This document shows positions 42,621 to 53,000 of a stretch of 64,000 nt of DNA, piece by piece (position 1 is the stretch's first letter; every line of letters begins with the position of its first letter). Source of the stretch: Stappia sp. WLB 29 (GTDB lineage Bacteria > Pseudomonadota > Alphaproteobacteria > Rhizobiales > Stappiaceae); contig NZ_JALBGD010000005.1 in the NCBI RefSeq assembly GCF_023507705.1, positions 181,325 to 245,324 on the forward strand. Reading direction: 5' to 3'. A model generated the notes under the pieces. The model was not told where the DNA came from, ran no database searches, and was given only the letters and a program-made list of their open reading frames with translations. The position numbers and the translations under genes were made by a program.

Positions 42621-43331
42621 ATGAGCCAACATACCGTTTCGTCTTTCGACGAGGAGCTGAAAGACATCGCAGGCCGCGTGTCGGAGATGGGCGGCCTCGC
42701 CGAGATGATGCTGAACGATTCCGTGCAGGCCCTGGTGCGCATGGACAAGGAGCTGGCGCGTCGCGTGATCGCGCAGGACAAGCGCGTCGATGCCCTGCAA
42801 TTCGAGATCGAGGAGCAGGCGATCCTGATCATCGCCCGCCGCCAGCCGGTCGCCAGCGACCTGCGCGACGTGATCTCGGCGATGCGCATCTCCAACGACC
42901 TTGAACGCGTCGGCGATCTCGCCAAGAACGTCGCCAAGCGCGTCATCGCCATCGAGGGCACCTTCGACTCCAAGAAGTTCGCCCTCGGCGTGGAGCACAT
43001 GACCGAGCTCGCCCAGAGCCAGCTCAAGGATGTGCTGGACGCCTATGCCGGGCGCGACGGCACTGCGGCAGCCGCCGTGCGCGATCGCGACGACGAGGTC
43101 GATGCGCTCTACACCTCGATCTTCCGCGAGCTCCTCACCTATATGATGGAGGATCCGCGCCAGATCTCGGTCTGCGCCCATCTGCTGTTCTGCGCCAAGA
43201 ACATCGAGCGCATCGGCGACCATGCCACCAACATCGCCGAGAACGTCATGTACATGTCGACCGGTGTGCTGCCGACAGACGAGCGGCAGAAGGTCGACGA
43301 GACCGGCATCGAGACCGATACGGCGTCCTGA
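42621..43331 (+). CDS. phoU: Phosphate signalling protein PhoU
   Basis: A 236-residue all-helical protein made of two three-helix repeats; each has the metal-binding style motif (DLRDVISAMRISNDLERVGDLA near residue 80 and CAKNIERIGDHATNIAEN near residue 190). PhoU connects the Pst transporter to PhoR and limits phosphate uptake; loss is often toxic. GGAGAAG precedes the ATG. It follows pstB by 68 bp and precedes phoB by 137 bp in the usual order. Confidence 0.97.
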   Translation: MSQHTVSSFDEELKDIAGRVSEMGGLAEMMLNDSVQALVRMDKELARRVIAQDKRVDALQFEIEEQAILIIARRQPVASDLRDVISAMRISNDLERVGDLAKNVAKRVIAIEGTFDSKKFALGVEHMTELAQSQLKDVLDAYAGRDGTAAAAVRDRDDEVDALYTSIFRELLTYMMEDPRQISVCAHLLFCAKNIERIGDHATNIAENVMYMSTGVLPTDERQKVDETGIETDTAS

Positions 43332-43468
43332 GGACGTCCAGGCGAGCTGACCATGGCGCGGGCGGCAGTGTCGCCTGTCGCCGCTGACAACGAAAGCCGG
43401 CAAGGCGGCGCGAGCGAAAAGCCGCGCCGATGCCTCCCGGCCGGGTCGATTGGACAAGGGTACCCGAA

Positions 43469-44170
43469 ATGCCGAAGGTCCTGATTGTCGAGGATGAAGA
43501 GCCTCTGGTGATGCTGCTGCGCTACAACCTCGAGGCCGAGGGCTACAAGGTCGAGACGTGCATGCGCGGCGACGAGGCGGATCTTCTCCTGCGGGAGAGC
43601 CAGCCGGACCTGCTGCTTCTCGACTGGATGCTGCCGGGTCTGTCCGGTATCGAACTGTGCCGCCGCCTGCGCTCGCGCCCCGAGACCGAGCGCCTCCCGG
43701 TGATCATGCTCACCGCCCGGGGCGAGGAGCAGGAGCGCATCCGCGGCCTTGCCACCGGCGCCGACGACTATGTGGTGAAGCCCTTCTCGATCCCCGAACT
43801 GATGGCGCGCGTGCGGGCCATGCTGCGCCGGGCAAAGCCCGAGGTGGTGTCCTCGCTGCTGCGCGCCGGCGACCTGGAACTCGATCGGGAAACCCACCGG
43901 GTGCGCCGTTCGGGTCGCGAGATCCATCTCGGTCCGACCGAGTTCCGCCTGCTGGAATTCCTGATGACCTCGCCTGGACGCGTCTTCTCGCGCGAGCAAT
44001 TGCTGGACGGTGTCTGGGGACACGACGTCTATGTCGACGAGCGGACGGTCGATGTGCATGTCGGCCGGCTGCGCAAGGCCATCAACCGCGGCAAGGTGCC
44101 GGACCCGATCCGCACCGTCCGCGGCGCCGGCTACGCCTTCAACGACCAGTTCGCCGCCGCCGCATCCTGA
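43469..44170 (+). CDS. phoB: Phosphate regulon response regulator PhoB
   Basis: A 233-residue OmpR/PhoB-type regulator. The receiver domain has the acidic pair EDE at residues 8-10, the phosphorylated Asp52 (LLLLDWMLPG), the Thr of MLTARGEE and the lysine of VVKPFSIPEL. The winged-helix domain ends in HVGRLRKAINRGKVPDPIRTVRGAGYAF. The ATG at 43469 has AAGGG nine bases upstream; an in-frame extension to 43430 is unnecessary. It ends the regulon; a bidirectional terminator follows. Confidence 0.96.
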   Translation: MPKVLIVEDEEPLVMLLRYNLEAEGYKVETCMRGDEADLLLRESQPDLLLLDWMLPGLSGIELCRRLRSRPETERLPVIMLTARGEEQERIRGLATGADDYVVKPFSIPELMARVRAMLRRAKPEVVSSLLRAGDLELDRETHRVRRSGREIHLGPTEFRLLEFLMTSPGRVFSREQLLDGVWGHDVYVDERTVDVHVGRLRKAINRGKVPDPIRTVRGAGYAFNDQFAAAAS

Positions 44171-44226
44171 CGCGCGCCGGCGGCAGGGCTCCCGCTAGGG
44201 CGGTCCGTCCACTCATCTGCGAACAA

Positions 44227-44268
44227 CGAGAAAGGCCCGCCGCGGTGATCGCAGACGGGCCTTTCTCG
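44227..44268. terminator. Bidirectional terminator between phoB and gcrA
   Basis: A perfect 13-bp stem CGAGAAAGGCCCG/CGGGCCTTTCTCG (44227-44239 with 44256-44268) with a 16-base loop that can pair further. The AAA and TTT within the stem arms give short U-runs in both directions. It lies between the convergent phoB and gcrA genes and can serve both. Confidence 0.75.
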
Positions 44269-44307
44269 TATCGGCTGCCAACCTTGAACAGACGGGCGGG
44301 CGTTGCT

Positions 44308-44850
44308 TCAGCCGTTGGCGACGTTGCGGTCGCGGCGGCGATCGCTCGCCGGCTGGTAGGCGATGCGGCAGTGATAGGTGCAGTAGGGGACGCCCGGGTT
44401 CGACGGGTGGCCGCAGAAGTAGAAGTCTTCCTTGGTCGGATCGCCGATCGGCCATTTGCAGGTCCGCTCGGTCAGCGTCAGGATGGTCGCGCGCTTGGCG
44501 ATCGGCACCAGCTCGGCAACGGGCTTGGCCTGCGGCGCGGGAGCCGCGACCGGTGCCGCCTCGACCTTCAGCGCGGTGGCGCCCATTGTCTGCGGTGCCG
44601 ACGGAGCGCTGCCGCCCTGCTGCGGCGAGGTGGTCTGCGCCGTGTCCTCGGTGCCGCCCTTTGCCGGCTTGCTCCGGGGCTTCTGCGCAGGCGCGGCTGC
44701 CTTGGCGCGTCCCGACAGGCCGAGACGGTGGACCTTGCCGATCACCGCATTGCGGGTAACGCCGCCGAGTTCGGCGGCGATCTGGCTGGCGCTCAGCCCG
44801 TCGGTCCAGAGCTTTTTGAGAAGGTCGACGCGTTCGCTTGTCCAGGACAT
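44308..44850 (-). CDS. gcrA: Cell cycle regulator GcrA
   Basis: A 180-residue protein. Residues 1-45 form the DNA-binding domain (MSWTSERVDLLKKLWTDG, SASQIAAELGGVTRNAVIGK). A long Pro/Ala/Lys-rich linker (about 50-120) leads to the C-terminal sigma70-contacting part with the Cys/His cluster CKWPIG, FYFCGHPS and YCTYHC. In Caulobacter and rhizobia GcrA works with sigma70 at promoters carrying methylated GANTC to run the cell-cycle programme. GGAG lies nine bases before the ATG at 44850. Its upstream DNA has a CtrA-like site and a GANTC. Confidence 0.96.
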   Translation of the reverse strand: MSWTSERVDLLKKLWTDGLSASQIAAELGGVTRNAVIGKVHRLGLSGRAKAAAPAQKPRSKPAKGGTEDTAQTTSPQQGGSAPSAPQTMGATALKVEAAPVAAPAPQAKPVAELVPIAKRATILTLTERTCKWPIGDPTKEDFYFCGHPSNPGVPYCTYHCRIAYQPASDRRRDRNVANG

Positions 44851-44888
44851 GCGCTCAACTCCGTGTTTGATCGGGCCCCGACATCTGG

Positions 44889-44958
44889 TTAATAAAAGGT
44901 TATCGGCACACCGTAAGGGTGCCCCGCTCATTGCCGGATTTTGAGGCGATTGTGAGTC
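44889..44958 (-). promoter_or_regulatory. CtrA-like half-site pair and GANTC site upstream of gcrA
   Basis: TTAA-N7-TTAT at 44889-44903 is one base from the CtrA consensus TTAA-N7-TTAA and lies 39-53 bp before gcrA. GAGTC at 44954-44958 is a CcrM methylation site (GANTC) about 105 bp upstream. In Caulobacter CtrA represses gcrA. Both sites are visible; their use here is inferred. Confidence 0.45.
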
Positions 44959-45127
44959 GGATACACGAGATGTCGTATTTCTTGACTGCAAAGCTACAAT
45001 ATGCCGCGTTTGCGGTTCAAGGTGAGGGGGCGATTCACCTGGGGATTGATGCGGTTTTCCCCAGAAAAGGCCGTTCCGGGCGACTTTGGCCCTACCAGGA
45101 GGCTGGCGGCGCGCGCAGCCAATTCCG

Positions 45128-45158
45128 TTGACTTTCCCGCGCGCTCCCGGTGTATAAC
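45128..45158 (+). promoter_or_regulatory. Sigma70-type promoter for argD
   Basis: TTGACT (45128-45133) and TATAAC (45153-45158) are separated by 19 bp (17 if the -10 is read as TGTATA). This would start transcription near 45165, leaving a leader of roughly 180 bases before argD. The spacing is slightly long for an optimal promoter. Confidence 0.5.
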
Positions 45159-45173
45159 GGGGCTTCCTCGCCG

Positions 45174-45300
45174 TGCCGCCTCTCGTGGGCGGCATAATTG
45201 CTTTCGGCAGTGGGTGCCAGCGGGTCTTGCAGCTCTTTACGGCAGCAGGACGGCAACATTCCAGGGCCGGGCGAGGGCATCGAAGGCGGCTGGGGCCGCC
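45174..45300 (+). promoter_or_regulatory. Structured 5' leader of argD
   Basis: Two perfect hairpins lie in the leader: TGCCGCC/GGCGGCA (45174-45180 with 45188-45194) and GGCGGC/GCCGCC (45285-45290 with 45295-45300), the second about 40 bases before the ribosome site. No U-tracts follow, so classical attenuation is unlikely. The 497-bp gap between gcrA and argD (44851-45347) otherwise shows no gene. Confidence 0.4.
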
Positions 45301-45347
45301 AAGGCATCTCCCCGGCAGGCAAGCCGGTCAATGGGAGCAGGAAGGAC

Positions 45348-46547
45348 ATGGAAGGTTCATCTCTCTATCAGACCTACAGCCGCGCGAACCTGGAGTTCGT
45401 GCGTGGCGAAGGTGTGTGGCTGGAGACTTCCGATGGCCGACGCTTTCTCGACTGCGCCGCCGGCATTGCCGTCAATTCGCTCGGCCATTCTCATCCCGGC
45501 CTCGTCAAGGCGTTGAAGGACCAGGCGGATAAGCTCTGGCACGTGTCCAACGTCTATGCCATCGAGGGGCAGGAGGCGTTCGCCCGCAAGCTGACGCAGG
45601 CGACCTTCGCCGACCGCGTGTTCTGCACCAATTCCGGCGCTGAGGCGCTGGAATGCGCGATCAAGACGGCGCGTCGCTACTTCTATGCGAAGGGCGAGCC
45701 GGAGCGGATCGACATCATCACCTTCGAAGGCGCCTTCCACGGCCGTACGCTGGCGACCATCGCCGCCGGCGGGCAGGAAAAGTATCTGGAAGGTTTCGGC
45801 CCCAAGGCGCCGGGCTTCATCCAGGTACCGTTCGGCGACCATGAGGCGTTGCTCGCCGCCATCGGCGACACCACGGCCGGTCTCCTGATCGAGCCGATCC
45901 AGGGCGAGGGCGGCATCCGGCCGGTGCCGACCGAATATCTGCGCGAGTTGCGCCGCCTGTGCGACGAGAAGGGCATCCTGCTGATCCTCGACGAGGTGCA
46001 GACCGGCGTCGGGCGTACGGGCAAGCTCTTTGCCCATGAATGGGCCGGCATCACCCCGGACATTATGGCGATTGCCAAGGGCATCGGCGGCGGCTTCCCG
46101 CTCGGCGCGTGCCTTGCGACCGAGGAAGCGGCCTCCGGCATGAAGCCGGGCACGCACGGCACCACCTATGGCGGCAATCCGCTGGCCATGGCGGTTGGCA
46201 ATGCGGTGCTCGACGTGGTGCTGGCCGACGGCTTCCTTGAGGGCGTGCAGAAGAAGGGCCTGCTGCTGAAGCAGAAGCTTGCCGCCGTCGTCGACGGCCA
46301 CCCTGCGATCCTGGAAGAGATCCGTGGCAAGGGCCTCATGCTCGGCCTGAAGTGCCGGGTCACCAACACCGAGCTGCTGTCGCATTTCCGCGAGGCCGGT
46401 GTGCTGGCCGTGGGCGCGGGCGACAACGTCCTGCGTATCATGCCGCCGCTGACCATCACCGAGGCGGAGATCGAGGAGGCCGTGTCGCGCATCGACCGCG
46501 CCGCCACCGCCATGGAAGCCGGGCTCGAGCGGGGAGCTGCTGAGTGA
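45348..46547 (+). CDS. argD: Acetylornithine aminotransferase (aspartate aminotransferase family)
   Basis: A 399-residue PLP enzyme converting N-acetylglutamate semialdehyde to N-acetylornithine in arginine synthesis. Key parts: [16 protein letters not shown] near residue 90, [20 protein letters not shown] near residue 215 and the PLP lysine in [14 protein letters not shown] near residue 243. GGAAGGA precedes the ATG at 45348. argF follows with a one-base overlap, the typical rhizobial argD-argF-hslO order. Some homologues also serve lysine synthesis (succinyldiaminopimelate). Confidence 0.95.
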   Translation: MEGSSLYQTYSRANLEFVRGEGVWLETSDGRRFLDCAAGIAVNSLGHSHPGLVKALKDQADKLWHVSNVYAIEGQEAFARKLTQATFADRVFCTNSGAEALECAIKTARRYFYAKGEPERIDIITFEGAFHGRTLATIAAGGQEKYLEGFGPKAPGFIQVPFGDHEALLAAIGDTTAGLLIEPIQGEGGIRPVPTEYLRELRRLCDEKGILLILDEVQTGVGRTGKLFAHEWAGITPDIMAIAKGIGGGFPLGACLATEEAASGMKPGTHGTTYGGNPLAMAVGNAVLDVVLADGFLEGVQKKGLLLKQKLAAVVDGHPAILEEIRGKGLMLGLKCRVTNTELLSHFREAGVLAVGAGDNVLRIMPPLTITEAEIEEAVSRIDRAATAMEAGLERGAAE

Positions 46548-47479
46548 TGACGATCCAGCCACGCCATTTTCTCGACCTCACCGATGTCGATGCCAGCGAG
46601 CTGCGCTTCATCCTGGACGGTAGCCGCCGCATCAAGCAGGCGCGCGGCCCGGTCCGCGTGTCCGGCGGCGGCCCGCTTGCCGGTCGCGTGCTGGCCATGG
46701 TGTTCGAGCAGCCCTCGACCCGGACCCGCATCTCTTTCGATGTCGGCATGCGCGAGCTCGGCGGAGAGACCTTGATGCTGACTGGCGCCGAGATGCAGCT
46801 CGGCCGCGGCGAGACCATCGCCGATACGGCCCGCGTGCTGTCGCGCTATGTCGACGCGATCATGATCCGCATTCTCGATCACGACGCGCTGACGGAGCTG
46901 GCCGAATACGCCACCGTGCCGGTGATCAACGGTCTGACCAAGCGCACCCATCCGTGCCAGATCATGGCCGACGTGCTGACTTTCGAGGAGAAGAAGGGCA
47001 GCATCGCCGGGCGAAGCGTCGCCTGGACCGGCGACAGCAACAACGTGCTGGCGTCCTGGGTGCATGCCGCGGCCAAGCTCGACTTCGCGCTCAACATCGC
47101 CACGCCGTCGCAGCTGGCGCCGCCGGCCGACCTCGTCGCCGCCGCCCGCAGGGCCGGTGCCGAGATTCGCATCACCGACGATCCGTTCGAGGCTGTGAAG
47201 GGCGTCGATTGCGTCGTTACCGACTGCTGGGTCTCCATGGGCGACGACGACGGCGACCGCCACAATCTGCTCAGCCCCTATCAGGTCAACGAACGCCTGA
47301 TGGCGGAAGCCGACAGCAAAGCCATCTTCATGCATTGCCTTCCCGCCCATCGCGGCGAGGAGGTGACGTCGGAGGTGATGGACGGTCCGCAGTCCGTCGT
47401 CTTCGACGAGGCGGAAAACCGGCTCCATGCACAAAAGGGCATTCTGGCCTGGTGCTTCGGAGCGCTGCAGGACTCGTAG
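46547..47479 (+). CDS. argF: Ornithine carbamoyltransferase
   Basis: Forms citrulline from ornithine and carbamoyl phosphate. The 310-residue protein has the carbamoyl-phosphate motif [12 protein letters not shown] (about residues 53-64), the [11 protein letters not shown] segment near residue 133 and the ornithine-site [11 protein letters not shown] near residue 264. The ATG at 46547 shares one base with the argD stop (TGATG), with GGGGAG ten bases upstream; a GTG at 46544 is an alternative. hslO follows after nine bases. Confidence 0.97.
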   Translation: MTIQPRHFLDLTDVDASELRFILDGSRRIKQARGPVRVSGGGPLAGRVLAMVFEQPSTRTRISFDVGMRELGGETLMLTGAEMQLGRGETIADTARVLSRYVDAIMIRILDHDALTELAEYATVPVINGLTKRTHPCQIMADVLTFEEKKGSIAGRSVAWTGDSNNVLASWVHAAAKLDFALNIATPSQLAPPADLVAAARRAGAEIRITDDPFEAVKGVDCVVTDCWVSMGDDDGDRHNLLSPYQVNERLMAEADSKAIFMHCLPAHRGEEVTSEVMDGPQSVVFDEAENRLHAQKGILAWCFGALQDS

Positions 47480-47488
47480 GATCCGACC

Positions 47489-48478
47489 ATGAGCGTTCAG
47501 GACGAACTGGAGCGGCTGGGCGTCACCCCGGCCGGTCGCGATGCTGTGCTTCCCTTTGCGGTGGAGCCGCTGGACGTGCGCGGCCGCGCCGTGATGCTCG
47601 GCCCCGTGCTCGACCGCATTCTGGAGCGTCACACCTATCCGGCGCCGGTCTCGCGCCTGCTCGGCGAGGCGGCGACGCTCGTCGCCCTGCTCGGCACCTC
47701 GCTCAAGTTCGACGGACGCTTCACCCTGCAGACGACGACCGACGGTCCGGTCTCGATGCTGGTCGTCGACTTCCAGACGCCGGACGGCCTGCGTGCCTGC
47801 GCCCAGTTCGATGCCGAGGCCGTTGCTGCGGCCGAGGCGGCCGGGCAGACCGACACGCCCTCGCTGCTCGGCAACGGGCATCTCGCCATGACGGTCGACC
47901 AGGGCGCGGCGATGAACCGCTACCAGGGCATCGTCGCGCTGGACGGCATCACGCTGGAAGAGGTGGCGCATCGCTACTTCGCCCAGTCGGAGCAGATACC
48001 GACCGTGGTGCGTCTTGCCGTCGGCGAGGTGCTGAACCGGCGCGCCGGCGACAAGCCTCGCCATTCCTGGATGGCCGGCGGCGTGCTCGCGCAGTTCCTT
48101 CCCGAGGCGCCGGAGCGCATGCGTCAGGCCGATCTGCCGCCGGGCGATGCGCCGGAAGGGGCGCTTGAGTACGAGTTCCAGGAGGACGATGCCTGGCGCG
48201 AGGCCCGCGCCCTGGTCGAGACCTTGCGCGACGACGAGCTCGGCGATCCGGACATGAGTGCCGAGCGGCTGCTGTTCCGCCTGTTCCACGAACGCGGCGT
48301 GCGCATCTTCGCGCCCCAGCCGCTCGCCGACCGCTGCCGCTGCTCGGATGAGCGCATCCGCGGCATGCTGAAGGGCTTCACCGCCGAGGAGCGCGACGAC
48401 ATGACCGTCGGCGGCCGCATCGAGGTGACCTGCCGCTTCTGCAACACGCGCTACGACTACAGCCCCGGCGAGTTCTGA
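47489..48478 (+). CDS. hslO: Redox-regulated holdase chaperone Hsp33
   Basis: A 329-residue chaperone. The N-terminal domain (about 5-235) is the substrate-binding core; the C-terminal redox switch has four zinc-binding cysteines in CRCSDERI (near residue 275) and CRFCNTRY (near residue 312), the CxC-x(27-32)-CxxC arrangement. Oxidation releases zinc and activates holdase function. It is the last gene of the argD-argF-hslO run and stops 50 bp before a palindromic site that belongs to the following efflux genes. Confidence 0.95.
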   Translation: MSVQDELERLGVTPAGRDAVLPFAVEPLDVRGRAVMLGPVLDRILERHTYPAPVSRLLGEAATLVALLGTSLKFDGRFTLQTTTDGPVSMLVVDFQTPDGLRACAQFDAEAVAAAEAAGQTDTPSLLGNGHLAMTVDQGAAMNRYQGIVALDGITLEEVAHRYFAQSEQIPTVVRLAVGEVLNRRAGDKPRHSWMAGGVLAQFLPEAPERMRQADLPPGDAPEGALEYEFQEDDAWREARALVETLRDDELGDPDMSAERLLFRLFHERGVRIFAPQPLADRCRCSDERIRGMLKGFTAEERDDMTVGGRIEVTCRFCNTRYDYSPGEF

Positions 48479-48528
48479 GCCCGCGGTCGGTCGTTCCGGA
48501 CCCGGAAAGCGGCAGAAATCGTCCCATC

Positions 48529-48547
48529 CTGTCACTGGATGTGACAG
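48529..48547. promoter_or_regulatory. Operator-like inverted repeat upstream of the RND efflux genes
   Basis: CTGTCACTGGATGTGACAG has perfect 7-bp arms around five bases. It lies 170-188 bp upstream of the efflux adaptor gene. A TetR- or GntR-type repressor site is a fair guess; no regulator gene is adjacent. It could also be a weak end of the hslO message, but no U-tract follows. Confidence 0.45.
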
Positions 48548-48716
48548 GGGCCCCGGTGGTCACATTTTGATACACTCTTCGTCTTGCCAGTCGTTTGCGG
48601 CGCCTGAATAGTCCGCAATAGCGGCATGGGCGTCCGCGAAGCAATCCAGTCCGCGCCGGAATGCCTATAGGGAACCGGAACGCGCACAAGAGAGCATTCG
48701 AGTGGAAAAGAGTGTC

Positions 48717-50093
48717 ATGCTGAAATCGGTGGACGACAACAACCGCACTCCCAGGGGGGAGGTCGCCTTCGAGCGCCCCCAGACCCGTGGCCGCTCAGCC
48801 GGTCGCACCGGCATTCTTGCCGCCAAACTCGTTCTGCAGGCGGTGCTCGCGCTCGCTGTGCTGCTCGCTGCCTATGTCGGCATGAACCGGCTGATCCTCG
48901 CCAAGGATCCTGTGCCCGTGCGGCCCGCGCGTGAGACCGCCTATATCGTCGAAACCACGCCGGTCGAGATGCGGGACCACGCGCCGATGCTCTCGCTCTA
49001 CGGCGAGGTCACGGCCGCGCGCACCGCCGAACTCCGCACCCTGGTGGCCGGCGAAATCATCCGGGTCAATCCCGCCCTGGAGACTGGCTCCATCATTTCT
49101 TCCGGCGAGGAACTCCTCGCTGTCGATCCTTTCCAGTACGAGGGCGCCGTCACCGAGGCGCGCGCCAATCTCGTCGAGGCCCGTGCCGCCCTTGTCGAGG
49201 CCAGGGGCCGGGTTGCCACCGAGGAAGGCAATGTTGAGCGGGCCCGCGAGCAGCTCGAATTCGCCCAGCGCGACCTGCAGCGGGCCGAGCAACTGCTCGG
49301 CAGCGGCTCGGTGACCGAGCGCGCCGTCGACGAGCGCCGCCTGCTGGTCTCCCAGCGCGGCCAGGCCCTGGAGCAGCGCCGTTATGCCCTCGATGTCGAG
49401 AAGGCGCGCGTCGACCAGCAGCAGGCGGCCATCGACCGGCTGCAGTGGCGTCTGTCGCAGGCCGAGCGGAACCTCACCGACACCGTGCTGAAGGCGCCCT
49501 TCGACGCGGTCGTACGCTCCGAGAACGCGGCCGTCGGCCGGCTTGTCGGCGTCAACGACGTGGTCGCAACCCTTTACGCGCGCGATGCGCTGGAGGTCCG
49601 CTTCTCCCTCTCCGACAACCAGTACGGCCGGATCCTGTCCGACAACGGCACCGTGGTCGGCCGGCCTGTCGAGGTGCTGTGGCATATCGGCGGCCAGCCG
49701 GTCGCCTATCGCGGCGAGATCCGCCGGATCGGCGCCGAGGTGGCACTGGCGCGCGGCGGCATCGACGTCTATGCCAGCGTCGCGGTGGCGGACGGGCAGC
49801 CGGCGCTGCGGCCGGGCGCCTTTGTAGAGCTGCGCGTTGCCGACCGCACCTACCCCGCCGCCGCCCGCATCCCCGAGGGGGCGATCTACGGCACCGACCA
49901 TGTCTTCGTGGTCGACGAGGAGAACCGCACGCGCCGGCGAGACATCGAGGTGCTCGCCTTCGACGGGACCCATGTCATCGTCTCCGGCGATCTCGCCACC
50001 GGCGACCGTCTGGTGTCGACCCGGCTGGACAAGGCCGGAGAGGGCCTTCTCGTTTCCGAGCCGCGCAATCGCAGCGCCAACACGGACGGCTGA
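48717..50093 (+). CDS. RND efflux periplasmic adaptor (membrane fusion) subunit
   Basis: About 458 residues from the ATG at 48717; a GTG at 48702 adds five. One N-terminal membrane anchor (about residues 36-58) is followed by the lipoyl/biotinyl half motif, a long alpha-helical hairpin rich in Glu, Arg and Ala (about 140-250), the second lipoyl half (LKAPFDAVVRSENAAVGRLV) and beta-barrel domains. It would link the inner-membrane RND pump, whose gene starts three bases after its stop, to an outer-membrane channel, which is not encoded here. Substrates are unknown. Confidence 0.93.
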   Translation: MLKSVDDNNRTPRGEVAFERPQTRGRSAGRTGILAAKLVLQAVLALAVLLAAYVGMNRLILAKDPVPVRPARETAYIVETTPVEMRDHAPMLSLYGEVTAARTAELRTLVAGEIIRVNPALETGSIISSGEELLAVDPFQYEGAVTEARANLVEARAALVEARGRVATEEGNVERAREQLEFAQRDLQRAEQLLGSGSVTERAVDERRLLVSQRGQALEQRRYALDVEKARVDQQQAAIDRLQWRLSQAERNLTDTVLKAPFDAVVRSENAAVGRLVGVNDVVATLYARDALEVRFSLSDNQYGRILSDNGTVVGRPVEVLWHIGGQPVAYRGEIRRIGAEVALARGGIDVYASVAVADGQPALRPGAFVELRVADRTYPAAARIPEGAIYGTDHVFVVDEENRTRRRDIEVLAFDGTHVIVSGDLATGDRLVSTRLDKAGEGLLVSEPRNRSANTDG

Positions 50094-50096
50094 TCC

Positions 50097-53000
50097 ATGC
50101 GCGAAACCGGCTTCGTTCCGCGCGGCATCATTGGCCATTTCCTGCGCCATCGCAATGCCGCCAATCTGGTCATGGTGCTGATGATCCTGTTCGGCGCCTT
50201 CGGCCTTGCCCGGCTGAATGCCGAGTTCTTCCCCCAGATCGTCATCGACCGCATCTCCGTGTCCGTCTCCTGGCCGGGCGCCAGCGCCGAGGACGTGGAG
50301 AAGAACATTCTCCAGGCCATCGAGCCGGAGCTGCGCTTCATCGACAATGTCGACGAGATGGTTTCCTATTCGCGCGAGGGTGCGGCCTCGATCAGCCTGG
50401 AGTTTCTCGAAGGCGCCGACATGCAGAAGGCGCTGTCGGACGTGGAACAGGCGATCTCAGGCATCACCACGCTTCCCGAAGATGCCGAGCGGCCGGTCAT
50501 CTCGCTCGCCAACTGGTTCGACCGGGTGGCCCGCGTTGCCCTGCGCGGCCCCTTCAGTGAGGATGCGCTGAAGGCGTTTGCCCGCCAGATCCGCGACGGC
50601 CTGATCGACCGCGGCATCGACAAGGTCTCGTTCAACGGCTTCCGCGACACGGAATACGTGATCAAGGTGCCGGAGCGTGAACTGCGGCGCCTCGACCTGA
50701 CGCTTGCCGACATTTCCGAGCGCGTGGCCGCCAACACCCGCGACCTTCCCTCCGGCGACCTGCAGGGTGGCGTCGAGCGGCAGGTGAGGGCGGTTGCCGA
50801 TACGTCCTCGCCGGAAGCGATCAGCCGTATCGTCGTCAAGTCCTTCCCGACCGGTGAGAAGGTCGAACTGCGCGACATCGGCGACGTGTCGCGCTCCTAC
50901 GATCCGGACCAGACCATCGGCTATTCCGACGGCATGCGCGCCGTCGAGCTGACCGTGGAGCGTTCGGCCCGTGCCGACCAGCTCAAGGTCAACGCCATCC
51001 TCGACCGCTACCTGGCCGAGATCGCGCCGCAGCTGCCGGCCTCGCTGGAGTTGGTCAAGTACGAGGTGCGCGCCGAGGCGCTGACCGACCGCATCATGAT
51101 CCTGGTGGAGAACGGCATTTCCGGCCTGTTCGTGGTCGTGATCGTGCTCTTCGCCTTCCTCAACGGCCGCATCGCCCTGTGGGTCGCGGCCGGCATTCCG
51201 GTCGCGATGATGGCGACGCTCGGGTTCATGTGGGTCTCCGGGCAGACCCTCAACATGTTCTCGCTCTTTGCGCTGATCATGACGCTCGGCATCATCGTCG
51301 ACGATGCCATCGTGGTCGGCGAGCACACCGCCACCCGTATCGCCATGGGCGACGGGCCGTATCTGGCGGCCGAAGAAGGCGCCGGGCGCATGCTCTGGCC
51401 GATTATCGCCGCCTCGACCACCACCGTCGCCGCCTTCCTGCCGATCACCCTGATGGGCGACACGATCGGCCAGTTGATGGGCGTGTTGCCGCTCGTCGTC
51501 GTCGCGGTGATCACCGCCAGCATCATCGAGTGTTTCTTCGTGCTGCCGGGCCACCTTGCGCACTCGCTCGCCCGTCCGCCCTCTTGGAACTGGTGGCGGG
51601 TGGTGCTAGTCGCCGGCGTGCCGGCGCTCTTTCTCGTCGGCCTCGCCGGACGCGACGACATCACGGTGCCGGTCTGGCTCGACTGGCTGGCCGTGCCGGC
51701 CCGCACAGGCCGCGAGACCTTCGGCACGGTGCCCTTCGATATCGCCGTGGTCGTGGTCTTCTTCGTCGTGGCTTCGGCGATCGAGTTCCTGCTGCTCCTG
51801 CTGCGCCGGGCCCGCACCCGCCGGACCTTCGACGAGCGGCCGGGCTGGTTCCGCCGCAACTTCGATGCCGGCTTCGGCTGGTTCCGCGACGTGCCGTTCC
51901 GCGCCTTCGTGCGCCTGACCTACGACTGGCGCTATGTCACGGTCGCCTTTGCCATCGGCCTGCTGCTGCTCACCGCCGGCCTGATGCGGGGCAACCATGT
52001 TGGCTTCCGCTTCTTCCCCTCGCCGGAGGCGGAGAACATTCGCGCGACGGTCGATTTCGTCGCCGGCATCTCCATTGAAGACGCGGAGAAGGCGTTGCTG
52101 CGCATCGACGGCGCCCTGCGGCAGGCGCAGGAGAGCCTGACGGCGGACAACGGCGAGACGCTGGTCGTCGCCTCCTATGCGAGCCTCGGCCAGTCGGGCA
52201 ACAGCCGGGGCAACAATGTCGCCAGCATCGACGTCCAGCTGACCACGTCGGAGCAGCGGAGCGTGCGGACGCCCGACATCGTCCAGGCCTGGCGGCGCGC
52301 CATTCCCGAGATCCCCGGCACCAAGCGCGTGGCCGTGTTCGAACGGCGCGGCGGCCCTCCGGGGCGCGATCTCGACATCCGTCTGATGGGCGAGGATACG
52401 CGCGCGCTGAAGGAAGCCTCGCTGGAGCTTCAGGAACTGCTGACCTCCTATCCGGGCGTGGATGGGGTCGCCGACGACCTGCCTTATGGCAAGCCGGAAC
52501 TGGTGCTGGATATCAGCCCGCGCGGCAAGGCGCTCGGCTTCACCGTCGAGAACGCCGCCCGCCAGATCCGTTCCGCGCTGGAAGGCTCCATCCCGCGCCG
52601 CTTTGCCCGAGGCGAGGAAGAGATCACGATCCGCGTCATGCAGGAGGTGTCCCTCGGCGGCGGGGCCCTGCGCGAGCTCTCCTTGCGTGCGCCGAGCGGA
52701 GAGTTCGTTCCGCTGACCGAGGTCGTGACGCTGGACGAGCGCGAGAGCTTCTCGGTGATCCAGCGTCGCGATGGCCGCGTCACCGTTGCCGTATCGGCCG
52801 ATGTCGATGCGGATGTCACGTCCAATATCGAGATCGTCCGCGACCTCGAGACAGGCAAGATGCAGGAACTGGCGGGCAAGTACGGCGTCGACTACCGCTA
52901 TTCGGGCCGCGAGGAGGAGAGGCGCGCTGCCTTCTCCGACCTCCAGCTCGGCATGGTCGCGGCGTTGTCGATGATCTATTTGATCCTCGCCGCGATCTTC

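Noticed and set aside
46166-48535. A 789-codon open frame on the minus strand across argD, argF and hslO
   Set aside because: It lies opposite three intact, well-conserved genes and has no family-like motifs. Long antisense frames are common in DNA this GC-rich.
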